A DNA stretch of 59,975 nucleotides from Porticoccus sp963925605 (GCA_963925605.1 CAWURY010000007.1:1-59975); one strand, 5' to 3'; counted from the first letter of the stretch, positions 1-8,218 are shown. Notes: a model not told the origin generated them from the letters alone. Translations and numbers: made by a program.

Positions 1-1
1 A

Positions 2-496
2 ATGCCTGCAGACAAAGCAAAAGCATGGTTTGGCGCCACACCTCCAGATTTAACTTTAGTTGCTAGAGCTCGCTCTCCCGAGTGGATCTATACATACCTT
101 AGAAATTTTTATTCAGATCCAAGCCGTCCTCTTGGCGTAAACAATAAAGTATTTAAAGATGTCGGTATGCCCCATGTTTTGTTAGATCTTCAGGGTTTGC
201 AAGAGTGCGCTCCTGGGCCAGTTTTTGCTGCAAACGGGGGCATTAAGCGGGACCCTTTAACTAGAACTGAAATCTTAGACGACCCGTGCGGTCGCTATGC
301 TCTTTCCGCAGAAGGCAATCTTTCTCCTGAGGATTTTGATGGGGCGATGTTTGATCTGGTTAATTTTTTAACCTACGTTGGCGAACCCATGGCTGAAGAC
401 CGTAAGAGAATTGGTGTCTATGCGCTACTCTTTCTTGCATTTCTATTCATCTGGGTTTGGCTCTTAAATCGCGAATACTGGAAAGATCTTCATTAG
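2..496 (+). CDS. petC: Cytochrome c1 of the bc1 complex, C-terminal part (5' end outside window)
   Basis: This is the C-terminal 164 residues of ubiquinol-cytochrome c reductase cytochrome c1, which passes electrons from the Rieske protein to soluble cytochromes on the periplasmic face. The PPDLTLVARAR and YTYLRNFYSDPSRP blocks and the NN-VFKDVGMPHVL block, which holds the likely Met haem ligand, are typical of proteobacterial cytochrome c1. A hydrophobic segment near residues 138-156 is the C-terminal membrane anchor. The CxxCH haem site must lie upstream of the window, so the Met at base 2 is internal and not a start. In related bacteria it is the last gene of petABC and is followed by sspA, as here. 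A terminator-like hairpin follows the stop. Confidence 0.95.
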   Translation: MPADKAKAWFGATPPDLTLVARARSPEWIYTYLRNFYSDPSRPLGVNNKVFKDVGMPHVLLDLQGLQECAPGPVFAANGGIKRDPLTRTEILDDPCGRYALSAEGNLSPEDFDGAMFDLVNFLTYVGEPMAEDRKRIGVYALLFLAFLFIWVWLLNREYWKDLH

Positions 497-505
497 CACC
501 TACTT

Positions 506-533
506 GGGCGGAAAATTCAGCCGCTCTTTTATT
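506..533 (+). terminator. Probable rho-independent terminator after petC
   Basis: GGGCGG (506-511) pairs with CCGCTC (521-526) across a 9-base loop, with one G-U pair, and is followed at once by TTTTATTT. It sits 10 bases after the petC stop and 25 bases before sspA. Only about 25 bases remain for an sspA promoter, so sspA may depend on read-through or on a promoter inside petC. Confidence 0.55.
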
Positions 534-557
534 TATAGTTATAACTGAGGTTTTATT

Positions 558-1187
558 ATGGGGATTGTTGCAAAACGATCATCTATGACATTTTATTCTG
601 ATCCAACTTGTCATTATAGTCATCGGGTTCGTATTGTCTTGGCAGAAAAAGGAGTTACTGTTGACATCGAGGATGTCGATAATTTAGCTATCCCAGAAGA
701 AGTCTTAGCACTTACTCCTTATGGTGTGCTTCCTGCGCTTATTGATCGTGATTTGGCTTTGTATGAGACAAAGGTAATGATGGAGTATTTAGATGAGCGA
801 TTTCCTCACCCGCCATTACTTCCAGTCTATCCTGTAGCGAGAGCTTTAAGTCGTCAGTTTATGTTTCGTATAGAAAAAGACTGCAGCGCTCAGGTAGATA
901 AAATTGTTGATTCTCTTGAAGGTCCAATTGCAGAAAAGGCGCGCAAAGAACTACAAGATAGCCTTGTCAGTCTTGCTCCAATTTTTTCAGATTTACCTTA
1001 TTTTATGAGCGAATATTTTACTTTAGTAGATTGCTGTTTGGGGCCGATTTTATGGCGACTAAAGAGTCTGGGTATAGACTTGCCCGATAATCGACAAACA
1101 AAGCCGCTCCATGATTATATGGCGCGTATTTTTGAACGTGAATCTTTCCAAGAAAGCTTGTCTGAAATCGAAAGAGAAATGGAATAA
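558..1187 (+). CDS. sspA: Stringent starvation protein A
   Basis: SspA binds RNA polymerase and acts in starvation and acid-stress transcription. It has a glutathione-S-transferase fold but no transferase activity in characterised members. The 209-residue product starts with a thioredoxin-like half (about residues 9-85) containing YSHRVRIVLAEKG and the highly conserved MEYLDERFPHPPLLPVYPVAR stretch around residues 75-94. The helical GST C-terminal half follows. The length matches the E. coli protein. A GAGG lies 7 bases before the ATG. It is followed after 56 bases by sspB, the usual pair. Confidence 0.96.
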   Translation: MGIVAKRSSMTFYSDPTCHYSHRVRIVLAEKGVTVDIEDVDNLAIPEEVLALTPYGVLPALIDRDLALYETKVMMEYLDERFPHPPLLPVYPVARALSRQFMFRIEKDCSAQVDKIVDSLEGPIAEKARKELQDSLVSLAPIFSDLPYFMSEYFTLVDCCLGPILWRLKSLGIDLPDNRQTKPLHDYMARIFERESFQESLSEIEREME

Positions 1188-1243
1188 TAAACAGCACCAG
1201 TTTTTGTATGGAGCGGATCATTAGTAATTAATATTTATCAGCT

Positions 1244-1681
1244 ATGATTATGACATCAAATAGACCTTACTTAATTCGAGCAATATACGAGTGGATTGTC
1301 GATAACAATCTAACACCTTACATGTCTGTTGATACGTACTATCCAGGAGTTGAGGTGCCGCAAAGCTATGTAAGTGATGGCCAGATACTGCTTAATTTGG
1401 TGCCTCGGGCTATTACGAGTTTGTTAATGGACAATGAGAAGATTTCGTTTAGCACGCGTTTTGGTGGAGCTCCATGTGATATTTTTCTGCCGATCCAATC
1501 TGTAGTTGGAATTTACGCACAAGAAAATGGCCAAGGGATGATGTTTCAAGGGGAGAACCCTAAAGATCCAGGCCCATCGGGCCCACCTTCCGTTAAATCA
1601 GCACTGCCATCGAAGAAGTTGTCTAGAGGTCTTGGTTTTTCTGATGCAAATAAAAAACCCTTTTTGAGGATAGTGAAATAG
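1244..1681 (+). CDS. sspB: ClpXP adaptor SspB
   Basis: SspB tethers ssrA-tagged proteins to ClpXP for degradation. The N-terminal substrate-binding domain (about residues 6-112) carries RPYLIRAIYEWIVDN, SDGQILLNLVPRA and STRFGG, all family hallmarks. A flexible Pro/Ser/Lys-rich linker follows, and the last nine residues, KKPFLRIVK, match the ClpX-docking tail of E. coli SspB. The 145-residue length is close to the usual 150-165. Two in-frame ATGs (1244 and 1250) are possible and neither has a clear Shine-Dalgarno site. The tmRNA gene that encodes the tag recognised by this adaptor lies at the other end of the window. Confidence 0.95.
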   Translation: MIMTSNRPYLIRAIYEWIVDNNLTPYMSVDTYYPGVEVPQSYVSDGQILLNLVPRAITSLLMDNEKISFSTRFGGAPCDIFLPIQSVVGIYAQENGQGMMFQGENPKDPGPSGPPSVKSALPSKKLSRGLGFSDANKKPFLRIVK

Positions 1682-1692
1682 AGGATTTAATT

Positions 1693-2871
1693 ATGTCTGA
1701 TCCAATTGTGATAGTTGGCATAGCGAGAACGCCTATTGGTGCCATGCAGGGCCAGTTTTCTGGAATCTCTGCAGTAGATTTGGGTGCAGCGGCTATAAAA
1801 GCTGCTGTTGAGCGTTCTGGAGTCCCTTTGGAGGTAATTGGTTCTGTTGATATGGGATGTGTGTTGTCCGCAGGACTTAGGCAGGCACCAGCAAGACAGG
1901 CGGCAATAGGTGCAGGACTTCCAGTTGGGGTCAACGCTACCACTATTAATAAGGTTTGCGGTTCTGGCATGAAAGCTATCATGAATGCATATGATAGCTT
2001 GACTCTTGGTCGTGTAGATGCAGCTATTGCAGGCGGAATGGAGAGTATGACAAATGCCCCATACCTCATGCTACAGGGTAGAGGCGGCTATCGTTTTGGT
2101 GATGCTACCATTTATGATCATATGACGATGGATGGATTAGAGGATGCTTATGCTAAAAGCGCCATGGGGCTTTTTGCTGAAGAAACTTGCAGTAGATATC
2201 AGTTTAATCGCGAGGAGCAAGATGCGTTTGCTATTACTTCATTAAAAAGAGCGCAGCAGGCTATTGCAGACGGAAAGTTTGATTCTGAAATTACCCCATT
2301 TGCTGTAAAAAGCCATCGTGGTGATACTTTATACGCTCAAGACGAGCAGCCAGGGAAAGGCAACATAGAGAAAATTCCTCAATTAAAACCAGCGTTTAAA
2401 AAAGATGGCTCTGTTACTGCCGCTAATTCGAGCTCTATTAGCGACGGTGCCGCCGCTTTGGTGTTGACTCGTTTATCCGTAGCAAAAAAGTTAGGGTTAA
2501 AGCCTTTGGCCAAGGTGTCTGATTATGCTAGTCATTCACATGAACCTGAGTGGTTCACTACAGCCCCAGTTGGAGCTATTAAAAAATTATTAAAAGCACT
2601 TGATTGGTCTAAGGATGATGTAGATCTTTATGAAATTAACGAAGCATTTGCTGTTGTAACTATGGCGGCAATGAAAGACTTGGGCTTGCCTCATGAAAAA
2701 GTTAATGTTCACGGTGGAGCATGTGCTTTGGGTCACCCAATAGGAGCCTCTGGGGCTCGAATTATTGTAACTCTGTTAGCTGCAATGCAGTTGTATAAAA
2801 AAAAGAAAGGCATTGCTGCGGTATGTATTGGTGGAGGCGAGGCGTTAGCGATTGCCCTTGAACTGATGTGA
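1693..2871 (+). CDS. Acetyl-CoA acetyltransferase (thiolase)
   Basis: This is a thiolase II-type enzyme that condenses two acetyl-CoA to acetoacetyl-CoA, or runs the reverse reaction, in the cytosol. The 392 residues carry the nucleophile Cys89 in NKVCGSGMKA, GGMESMTNAP, NEAFAVVT, the GGACALGHPIGASGAR block near residue 345, and the second active-site Cys in the C-terminal CIGGGEALA. The length is the family norm (about 390-395). An AGAGGA sits 6 bases before the ATG. It follows sspB by 11 bases and faces the minus-strand dolP. No partner gene of fatty-acid or polyhydroxyalkanoate metabolism is adjacent, so the pathway (ketone-body, PHB or beta-oxidation) cannot be decided. Confidence 0.93.
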   Translation: MSDPIVIVGIARTPIGAMQGQFSGISAVDLGAAAIKAAVERSGVPLEVIGSVDMGCVLSAGLRQAPARQAAIGAGLPVGVNATTINKVCGSGMKAIMNAYDSLTLGRVDAAIAGGMESMTNAPYLMLQGRGGYRFGDATIYDHMTMDGLEDAYAKSAMGLFAEETCSRYQFNREEQDAFAITSLKRAQQAIADGKFDSEITPFAVKSHRGDTLYAQDEQPGKGNIEKIPQLKPAFKKDGSVTAANSSSISDGAAALVLTRLSVAKKLGLKPLAKVSDYASHSHEPEWFTTAPVGAIKKLLKALDWSKDDVDLYEINEAFAVVTMAAMKDLGLPHEKVNVHGGACALGHPIGASGARIIVTLLAAMQLYKKKKGIAAVCIGGGEALAIALELM

Positions 2872-2927
2872 TGTCAAATCTTGATAAATATACAAATAGG
2901 TCCGCAGATCGAATATACTTATCAGTC

Positions 2928-3500
2928 CTAGTCGGTGTACTCAAAAACCGACACGATGCTGACAGCCCCCCCAGTCTCACTCGCTAACCTTAAGGCGACC
3001 CCTCCTTCTTGTCGAGCAACAAGACCCATTAAGAAAACTACCCCGTTTTCTGTAACCACTTTTATGGATGAGGACTGCACTTCCTCGCTTGCCATTAGCT
3101 TGGTTTTTACTTTGGCGGAAAGCCATGCATCGTTAGTCCTTGAAAGAAAAGAAGTGGGGCCACTGACTTTTATTTCGTTGTGTACTAGACGCACCCCGCG
3201 ATACTCTTTGGCAATTTTAGCTGCAAGAATTCTAGCCTCTGAAGAAGGAGCCTGTCCGGTTAACAGTACCACTCGATTATATGAATTAATATTAATATGA
3301 GCATTTTCTAGCTCGGGACCGGTTTTTTTTATATTAACTCCAATTAATGTTTCAAGCTCCCAGTCATCAATATCGGTACCGAGTGAAATTTTTTCTGGAG
3401 CTTGTTTTATTGGTTCTTCAGTTGCAACATGAATAATTTTAGTGCATCCAGTTAGGATACATATGCAAAACACTAACAGGCTCGGCAATGATTTCGGCAT
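2928..3500 (-). CDS. dolP: Dual BON-domain outer-membrane lipoprotein DolP (YraP)
   Basis: This 190-residue lipoprotein has a signal peptide ending in the lipobox LTGC, so Cys18 or so should be lipidated. Two BON domains follow (about residues 45-115 and 120-188). DolP in E. coli binds anionic phospholipid at division sites and supports outer-membrane integrity and BAM function. I place the start at base 3500 because that ATG overlaps the diaA stop (TGATG) and has a GGAG 10 bases upstream. A start 42 bases further out would put 14 extra residues before the signal peptide. It is the last gene of the lpoA-diaA-dolP unit, the same order as in E. coli. Confidence 0.88.
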   Translation of the reverse strand: MPKSLPSLLVFCICILTGCTKIIHVATEEPIKQAPEKISLGTDIDDWELETLIGVNIKKTGPELENAHININSYNRVVLLTGQAPSSEARILAAKIAKEYRGVRLVHNEIKVSGPTSFLSRTNDAWLSAKVKTKLMASEEVQSSSIKVVTENGVVFLMGLVARQEGGVALRLASETGGAVSIVSVFEYTD

Positions 3501-4084
3501 CAATTGTTTTCTCCAAATAGTTGTTGGTCTATAAGTTCGCAAAGACAGAAAATACTCAACATTTGTAACTCGCTTATTCGGTGTATATCATCGTGCTCAA
3601 CCCGTATTTCTATGTCTTCGTTGCTTAGCAAGGTTGAAAGATCTTTGTCATGCATACCGGTAAATGCTATTACCACCATAGATTTATCGTGAGCAGCCTG
3701 AATGGCTTGCACAATATTATTGGGGTTGCTTCCGCTACTAAATACAATCAGGAGGTCTCCAGACTCTCCTAATGCTAGAATCTGCTTGCTAAATATTTGG
3801 CTTTTTCCATTTCTATGACAAATAGCTGTTAGTATTCCGCCATCATTCAGGGATATGGCGGGAAATCCTGGGCGCTCAAGTTTATACTGAAGCAGAAGAG
3901 ACTCGATGAGGATGTTAGATAGAGCAGTTGTTAGGCCATTTCCACAAGATAAGACTTTTCGGCCTTGGAGTAGTTGTTGAACGATCTTATAGCTGGCACT
4001 GACAATGTATGGGGCCAGCATTTTGGCGCAGTCTTTTTTAGCCTGGATGCTTTGATTAAAATGTGTAATAACAGTTGATTCCAT
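3500..4084 (-). CDS. diaA: DnaA initiator-associating protein DiaA (SIS domain)
   Basis: DiaA is a tetrameric SIS-fold protein that binds DnaA and promotes its assembly at the chromosomal origin. The 194 residues carry a single SIS domain with the SCGNGLTTALS sugar-phosphate-type loop, LALGESGDLLIVFSSGSNP, and the C-terminal ELQMLSIFCLCELID helix, all close to E. coli DiaA (196 residues). A GmhA-like isomerase is the alternative for this fold, but the position between lpoA and dolP supports DiaA. Its stop overlaps the dolP start by one base, which suggests translational coupling. Confidence 0.9.
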   Translation of the reverse strand: MESTVITHFNQSIQAKKDCAKMLAPYIVSASYKIVQQLLQGRKVLSCGNGLTTALSNILIESLLLQYKLERPGFPAISLNDGGILTAICHRNGKSQIFSKQILALGESGDLLIVFSSGSNPNNIVQAIQAAHDKSMVVIAFTGMHDKDLSTLLSNEDIEIRVEHDDIHRISELQMLSIFCLCELIDQQLFGENN

Positions 4085-4243
4085 AGATTTCTTTTCGACT
4101 CGTGATATTTTTTCTAAAAGGTTAAGTTGTCATTCTACCTTATGCTTAATTCGTTTGCTGACGCTTTAGTGATCGATAATCATATCGAAATATTCCCCTA
4201 GATTTTTGCTCTGCAGCTGCTTAGTCTTTGCCTTTCATGTGAG

Positions 4244-5452
4244 CTACCGGATGGAATAGATTTTTCCTTTGTGAAATTTTGCCCAAGGCTGCGTTCTTTG
4301 TATTACACCTAACGAATCCAACTGAAGTGTGCCGGTGACACCATAAAATTTATGATTTGGATCTTTTCTCATTTGCTTAAAATAATAATGTAGATTGTAG
4401 GCATCAATACCGAGTGCAAAAAAATGCCGATAAATCGACGGCATGCTATTTCCTGACAAAAGAGTGGATAGATCTAGAGACCAAGGCATGGTGATAAAGT
4501 TGACATCATCAAGATCCTTGTTTCTGTCGACTTCTTCAGAGCCAGAGTAAATTTGTGATGTGCTGTAGATCTTAATATCCCCAGCGAACAGAAAGTCTAA
4601 AGTAGGCTTTATTTGACGAGCATGATCTGGGTAGGCTACCAAAAATACCATATCAATGTCTTTTCGGCGGCGCGGTGTATAAGTTAAGGGCTTGCCGAGC
4701 AATTTCTCCAGATTTTGTTTACGAGAAAAACTATCGTTTATATGTAGCACTGACTTGAGTTGTGGGGTGAAATCAGCTGTTTCGGTGCTATATAGCATTA
4801 CGTCAGTTATTTCGCCGCCTTTTTCTTGCCAGTACTCATGAAATTTTTTGGCTGAACGTCTCCCCCAGCTGTTATCTGGAGCTATTATTAGTGCTGACCT
4901 ATGACTATTCGCCCATGCCTTGTTGGCAACCTCGTGAGCCTCATCTGTTGCGGAGAGGCCAAATTGAAAAATATTTTTTTCTCTTGATGGCATTGGCCCC
5001 TCTATATAATTTAGCGTGATAATTGGAACTGGGGTTCTCCTTAATGCTAGAAATTGGGAGGCCTTATTTCTTTCTACCGGCCCAATGACTAACTGCGCTC
5101 CATCATTTATAGTTTGACCATAAAGATTCACTGCATCCATCACGCTTTCTGTGTCATAAAATTGAACTTGAGGAACCTGTTTTTTGTTTTCTTTAGCCTT
5201 GTATAAGGCAGCAAGAAAACCGCTTTGTATCGCATCACCCGCTTTTTTTTGTGGGCCGCTCAGCGGAAGTAGAACTGCAATTTTATTTTGAGTATCGCTA
5301 TGTTCTGATGCCCCCGCATCCGAATGAGACTGAATCTCTTGCGGAAAATATTTTTGCCCAATATTTAAAATAGAAATTTGCGAGCAGCCTGAGGCTAGTA
5401 ATGCTATAAAGCACAAGATGGCTGTAACTTGAATTTTAAACATTGGTGTCAT
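4244..5452 (-). CDS. lpoA: Penicillin-binding protein activator LpoA, short form lacking the TPR domain
   Basis: This outer-membrane lipoprotein should activate the bifunctional peptidoglycan synthase PBP1a from the outer leaflet side. A signal peptide ends in the lipobox LLASGC. About 35 residues later comes the periplasmic-binding-protein-like domain (KIAVLLPLSGPQKKAGDAIQ, DGAQLVIGPVERN), which fills the rest of the 402 residues. E. coli LpoA has about 678 residues, with an N-terminal TPR-like domain of roughly 225 residues before this fold; that domain is absent here. Met4 (base 5443) is an alternative start. The gene diverges from rsmI with only 5 bases between start codons. The identification rests on the fold and on the rsmI-lpoA-diaA-dolP order. 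Confidence 0.85.
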   Translation of the reverse strand: MTPMFKIQVTAILCFIALLASGCSQISILNIGQKYFPQEIQSHSDAGASEHSDTQNKIAVLLPLSGPQKKAGDAIQSGFLAALYKAKENKKQVPQVQFYDTESVMDAVNLYGQTINDGAQLVIGPVERNKASQFLALRRTPVPIITLNYIEGPMPSREKNIFQFGLSATDEAHEVANKAWANSHRSALIIAPDNSWGRRSAKKFHEYWQEKGGEITDVMLYSTETADFTPQLKSVLHINDSFSRKQNLEKLLGKPLTYTPRRRKDIDMVFLVAYPDHARQIKPTLDFLFAGDIKIYSTSQIYSGSEEVDRNKDLDDVNFITMPWSLDLSTLLSGNSMPSIYRHFFALGIDAYNLHYYFKQMRKDPNHKFYGVTGTLQLDSLGVIQRTQPWAKFHKGKIYSIR

Positions 5453-5457
5453 TTCTT

Positions 5458-6294
5458 ATGGCGGGTGAGTTATATATAGTAGCAACACCTATAGGCAATA
5501 TGGGGGACATGGTACCTCGAGCTGTGGATATTCTCCATACCGTTGATTTAGTGGCGGCTGAAGACACTAGGCGCAGCAGTCGCTTGTTCAGCCATTTTGG
5601 CATAAAAACCCCTATGATCTCCTATCATGATCATAGTGATAATAAACAAATTAACACTATTGTCGATATGCTTTTGCGCGGAAATTCCGTAGCCCTGATT
5701 TCTGATGCTGGCACTCCTTTGATCTCTGATCCCGGCTACAAATTAGTTAAAATTGTTAGAGATAAAGGTCTAAAAGTAGTCCCTATACCTGGATCTTGCG
5801 CGCTTATCGCTGCAATTAGTGCATCAGGCTTGCCTAGTGATCGATTTATTTTTGAAGGATTTCCTCCAGCCAAATCATCTGCTCGTGTTGCAAAATTTGA
5901 AAGTGTTGCTGAAGAATCTCGGACTTTAATTTTTTATGAGGCCCCGCATAGAATATTAGAAACTCTAACCGATATGGTGAATGTGTTTGGTGGGACCCGC
6001 CAAGTAGTAATCGCTAGAGAGTTAACGAAAACCTATGAGACATTTTTGTCTGGGTCTTTGATGGAAGTTTTAGTGCAGGTAAAAGAAGATGAAAATCAAC
6101 AAAAAGGCGAGATAGTTATTGTATTAGAAGGGGTTCATTCGTCAGAAAAAGATCCAGATATTGCTGAGGCCAGACGAGTGCTAGCTATACTTTTGGACGA
6201 GGTACCTCTGAAACAAGCCGCCTTATTGGCTGCAAAAATTACCGGCTATCAAAAGAACGCACTGTACACCTTGGCGCTCTCCCTTAAGCAATAG
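5458..6294 (+). CDS. rsmI: 16S rRNA (cytidine-1402-2'-O)-methyltransferase
   Basis: RsmI 2'-O-methylates C1402 in the decoding centre of 16S rRNA using S-adenosylmethionine. The 278-residue product has the SAM-dependent tetrapyrrole-methylase fold: LYIVATPIGN at the start, AAEDTRRSSRLFSHF, ALISDAGTPLISDPG, VPIPGSCALIAAISASGLP, FYEAPHR and VIARELTKTYET. I start at the ATG of MAGELYIVATPIGN. An upstream in-frame TTG would only add five residues overlapping the lpoA start. The gene is followed by rnpB after 93 bases, the arrangement seen in Pseudomonas relatives. Confidence 0.95.
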   Translation: MAGELYIVATPIGNMGDMVPRAVDILHTVDLVAAEDTRRSSRLFSHFGIKTPMISYHDHSDNKQINTIVDMLLRGNSVALISDAGTPLISDPGYKLVKIVRDKGLKVVPIPGSCALIAAISASGLPSDRFIFEGFPPAKSSARVAKFESVAEESRTLIFYEAPHRILETLTDMVNVFGGTRQVVIARELTKTYETFLSGSLMEVLVQVKEDENQQKGEIVIVLEGVHSSEKDPDIAEARRVLAILLDEVPLKQAALLAAKITGYQKNALYTLALSLKQ

Positions 6295-6387
6295 ACAAGC
6301 CGAGAAAATTTTGTGTGCTCAGCTTTAAGTAAAATTGCTATAAAAATAATTTCTAAACAACTGACCATTTTATGGTAACCTATGGAT

Positions 6388-6770
<383 letters not shown>

Positions 6771-6782
6771 CTTTTACAAATC

Positions 6783-6810
6783 AAGGCTTTAAAGGATTAA
6801 GGCCTTTTTG
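6783..6810 (+). terminator. Rho-independent terminator of rnpB
   Basis: AAGGCTTT (6783-6790) pairs with AAGGCCTT (6799-6806) over an 8-base loop and is followed by TTT and G. It lies about 13 bases after the predicted end of the RNase P RNA. Confidence 0.75.
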
Positions 6811-7026
6811 TAACCATGGTTTGTAACCAAAGTGTAACCACAAAAATCCCAAGCAGGCACAACAGTTCCCATTCGATACGAGAGGCACGTTTAGGCTCTT
6901 TACGGGGTGTATAGCCACATGATTGTAAGTCTGGGATTAGCTCCTTCTCTATGCGAGAGTATGAGTACCCCACAGTAAAAGGAGGTTGTGTTGGCGGCTA
7001 TATATGCCTGATCAGACTTGCCTAAC
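6811..7026. other. Unassigned non-coding stretch between rnpB terminator and an outer-membrane protein gene
   Basis: I find no open reading frame or tRNA here. The left edge carries three GTAACCA copies (from 6810, 6823 and 6834). A small CTCT/GAGAG hairpin lies near 6955. The base composition looks more GC-rich than the flanking spacers. It could be a small RNA gene, a decayed segment or a long 3' region of the minus-strand outer-membrane protein mRNA; the sequence does not decide. Confidence 0.4.
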
Positions 7027-7059
7027 CCCATACGAGCGGATCGAGGCCGGTCGTATGGG
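7027..7059. repeat. Long inverted repeat downstream of the outer-membrane protein gene
   Basis: CCCATACGA (7027-7035) and TCGTATGGG (7051-7059) form a perfect 9-bp stem, extended inside by a CGG/CCG pairing after one mismatch. It begins 16 bases after the stop of the minus-strand gene at 7075. On the minus strand the T-run comes before the hairpin, not after it, so it is not a standard intrinsic terminator for that gene. It may still protect the mRNA 3' end. Confidence 0.6.
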
Positions 7060-7074
7060 TATAAAAAAAGGGAA

Positions 7075-8175
7075 TTAGAAGTTTTTAGTTAGGCTGAGAC
7101 CAATAAACCCCATTGTCATCGAGTCTGAGCCGATATGCGAGGGTCGAGTAGGCGTTGTATCATTATATTCATTGCCTATAGTTGCAACGGGGTGCTCGAT
7201 TACAGGTGCGTAACTCCAGTATTGCCATCCAGCGACAAAACTTAACTTCGATCCGCCAGTATCGTATGTAGTGCCTAGTGATATCGTAGTATTGAGGCTA
7301 AAATCGCTGTCATCATCACTGGAACTCATACTTGCTATTTCAGGATCACCCGGTAACTGGGAGCCTTTATAATCTACATCAACGTACGCCATATGTAGGT
7401 CTACACCGCCGTTAAAGGACCATTTTGGTGACGTTTGATAATTGAACTGAATGCCCGCAACGGGACCTACATAGACTGTATCAGCACTCTCGTCTATGGT
7501 ATTTATGGTGAGGAGGCTACCCTCACCACCATTAGTCGTGAAGCTGACGTCGTGGTCCTCTTCTACTCGAGTTAGTGCGATACCAACCGAAGGAGTCCAA
7601 GTGAGTTTCTTATTGCTGTTTTGTATATCAGAGCGAATGCGCACATCAACATCAATGACATTATAGTCGGCGCTAAATGAACCAGTCGTAGTGTCCATGG
7701 CTACATCATCAGCATACCCTGAACCATCAATGCCGAGAAAATCTGTAAAGGTTGCGTCTGTTTTCCTCGTGGTCGTTTGTGAGTCGTCTGCTCTAAAATA
7801 TTGAAGGGTTCCTTCTATTCGAGTATTCTCACCACCAAACAGACTATAGTCGGCCATTTGGCGACCCAGTGTAAATGCGATGGCTGGTGCTTCATCGTCC
7901 GGTTCAAATTTGTAAACATTATTCCGTGCCACCGAATCATCGTCGCAGCACTCTTCATAAGTGGCTCCGATATGGTCTCGTCGAGGAGCTTCGAAAAATA
8001 CAATACCAGTAGAAATTTTTCCATAAAGCCCGTTGTCAGATTCAAAATCCGCCCCTGATGCATTTGTAAACATCAGTCCCGCATGTGCACTACTGCTTCC
8101 CATTGAAAAGGCTCCAAATCCCACTAATAGAAGCCCGCCGACCTTCAAAACACTGGTAGTTGTTTTTCCCATCAT
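7075..8175 (-). CDS. Predicted outer-membrane beta-barrel protein
   Basis: This is a 366-residue exported protein of unknown function. Residues 1-32 form a signal peptide ending in SSAHA. The mature part is rich in alternating polar/aromatic strands (for example WSFNGGVDLHMAYVDVDYKG and KLSFVAGWQYWSY), with acidic Asp/Ser/Thr-rich loops. It ends in the aromatic residue pattern SLTKNF, the C-terminal Phe expected for BAM-assembled barrels. A CC pair near residue 77 in an acidic loop is notable. The gene starts ATGATG with a weak AGAGAGAAGA ribosome site. It is an insertion into the usual rsmI-rnpB-mraZ order. I cannot assign a specific porin family. Confidence 0.75.
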   Translation of the reverse strand: MMGKTTTSVLKVGGLLLVGFGAFSMGSSSAHAGLMFTNASGADFESDNGLYGKISTGIVFFEAPRRDHIGATYEECCDDDSVARNNVYKFEPDDEAPAIAFTLGRQMADYSLFGGENTRIEGTLQYFRADDSQTTTRKTDATFTDFLGIDGSGYADDVAMDTTTGSFSADYNVIDVDVRIRSDIQNSNKKLTWTPSVGIALTRVEEDHDVSFTTNGGEGSLLTINTIDESADTVYVGPVAGIQFNYQTSPKWSFNGGVDLHMAYVDVDYKGSQLPGDPEIASMSSSDDDSDFSLNTTISLGTTYDTGGSKLSFVAGWQYWSYAPVIEHPVATIGNEYNDTTPTRPSHIGSDSMTMGFIGLSLTKNF

Positions 8176-8192
8176 TTTCTTCTCTCTCTATA

Positions 8193-8218
8193 TGCATTGG
8201 ATGCAATGAACGATCGTT
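8193..8218 (-). promoter_or_regulatory. Two adjacent inverted repeats in the leader of the outer-membrane protein gene
   Basis: TGCAT-TGG-ATGCA (8193-8205) and the perfect 10-base palindrome AACGATCGTT (8209-8218) lie 18-43 bases upstream of the start codon of the minus-strand gene. They may be operator sites or a leader RNA structure. No regulator can be named. Confidence 0.3.

Noticed and set aside
7801..8063. Overlapping frames inside the outer-membrane protein gene
   Set aside because: They are shadows of the signal-peptide-bearing gene; neither has a recognisable domain.
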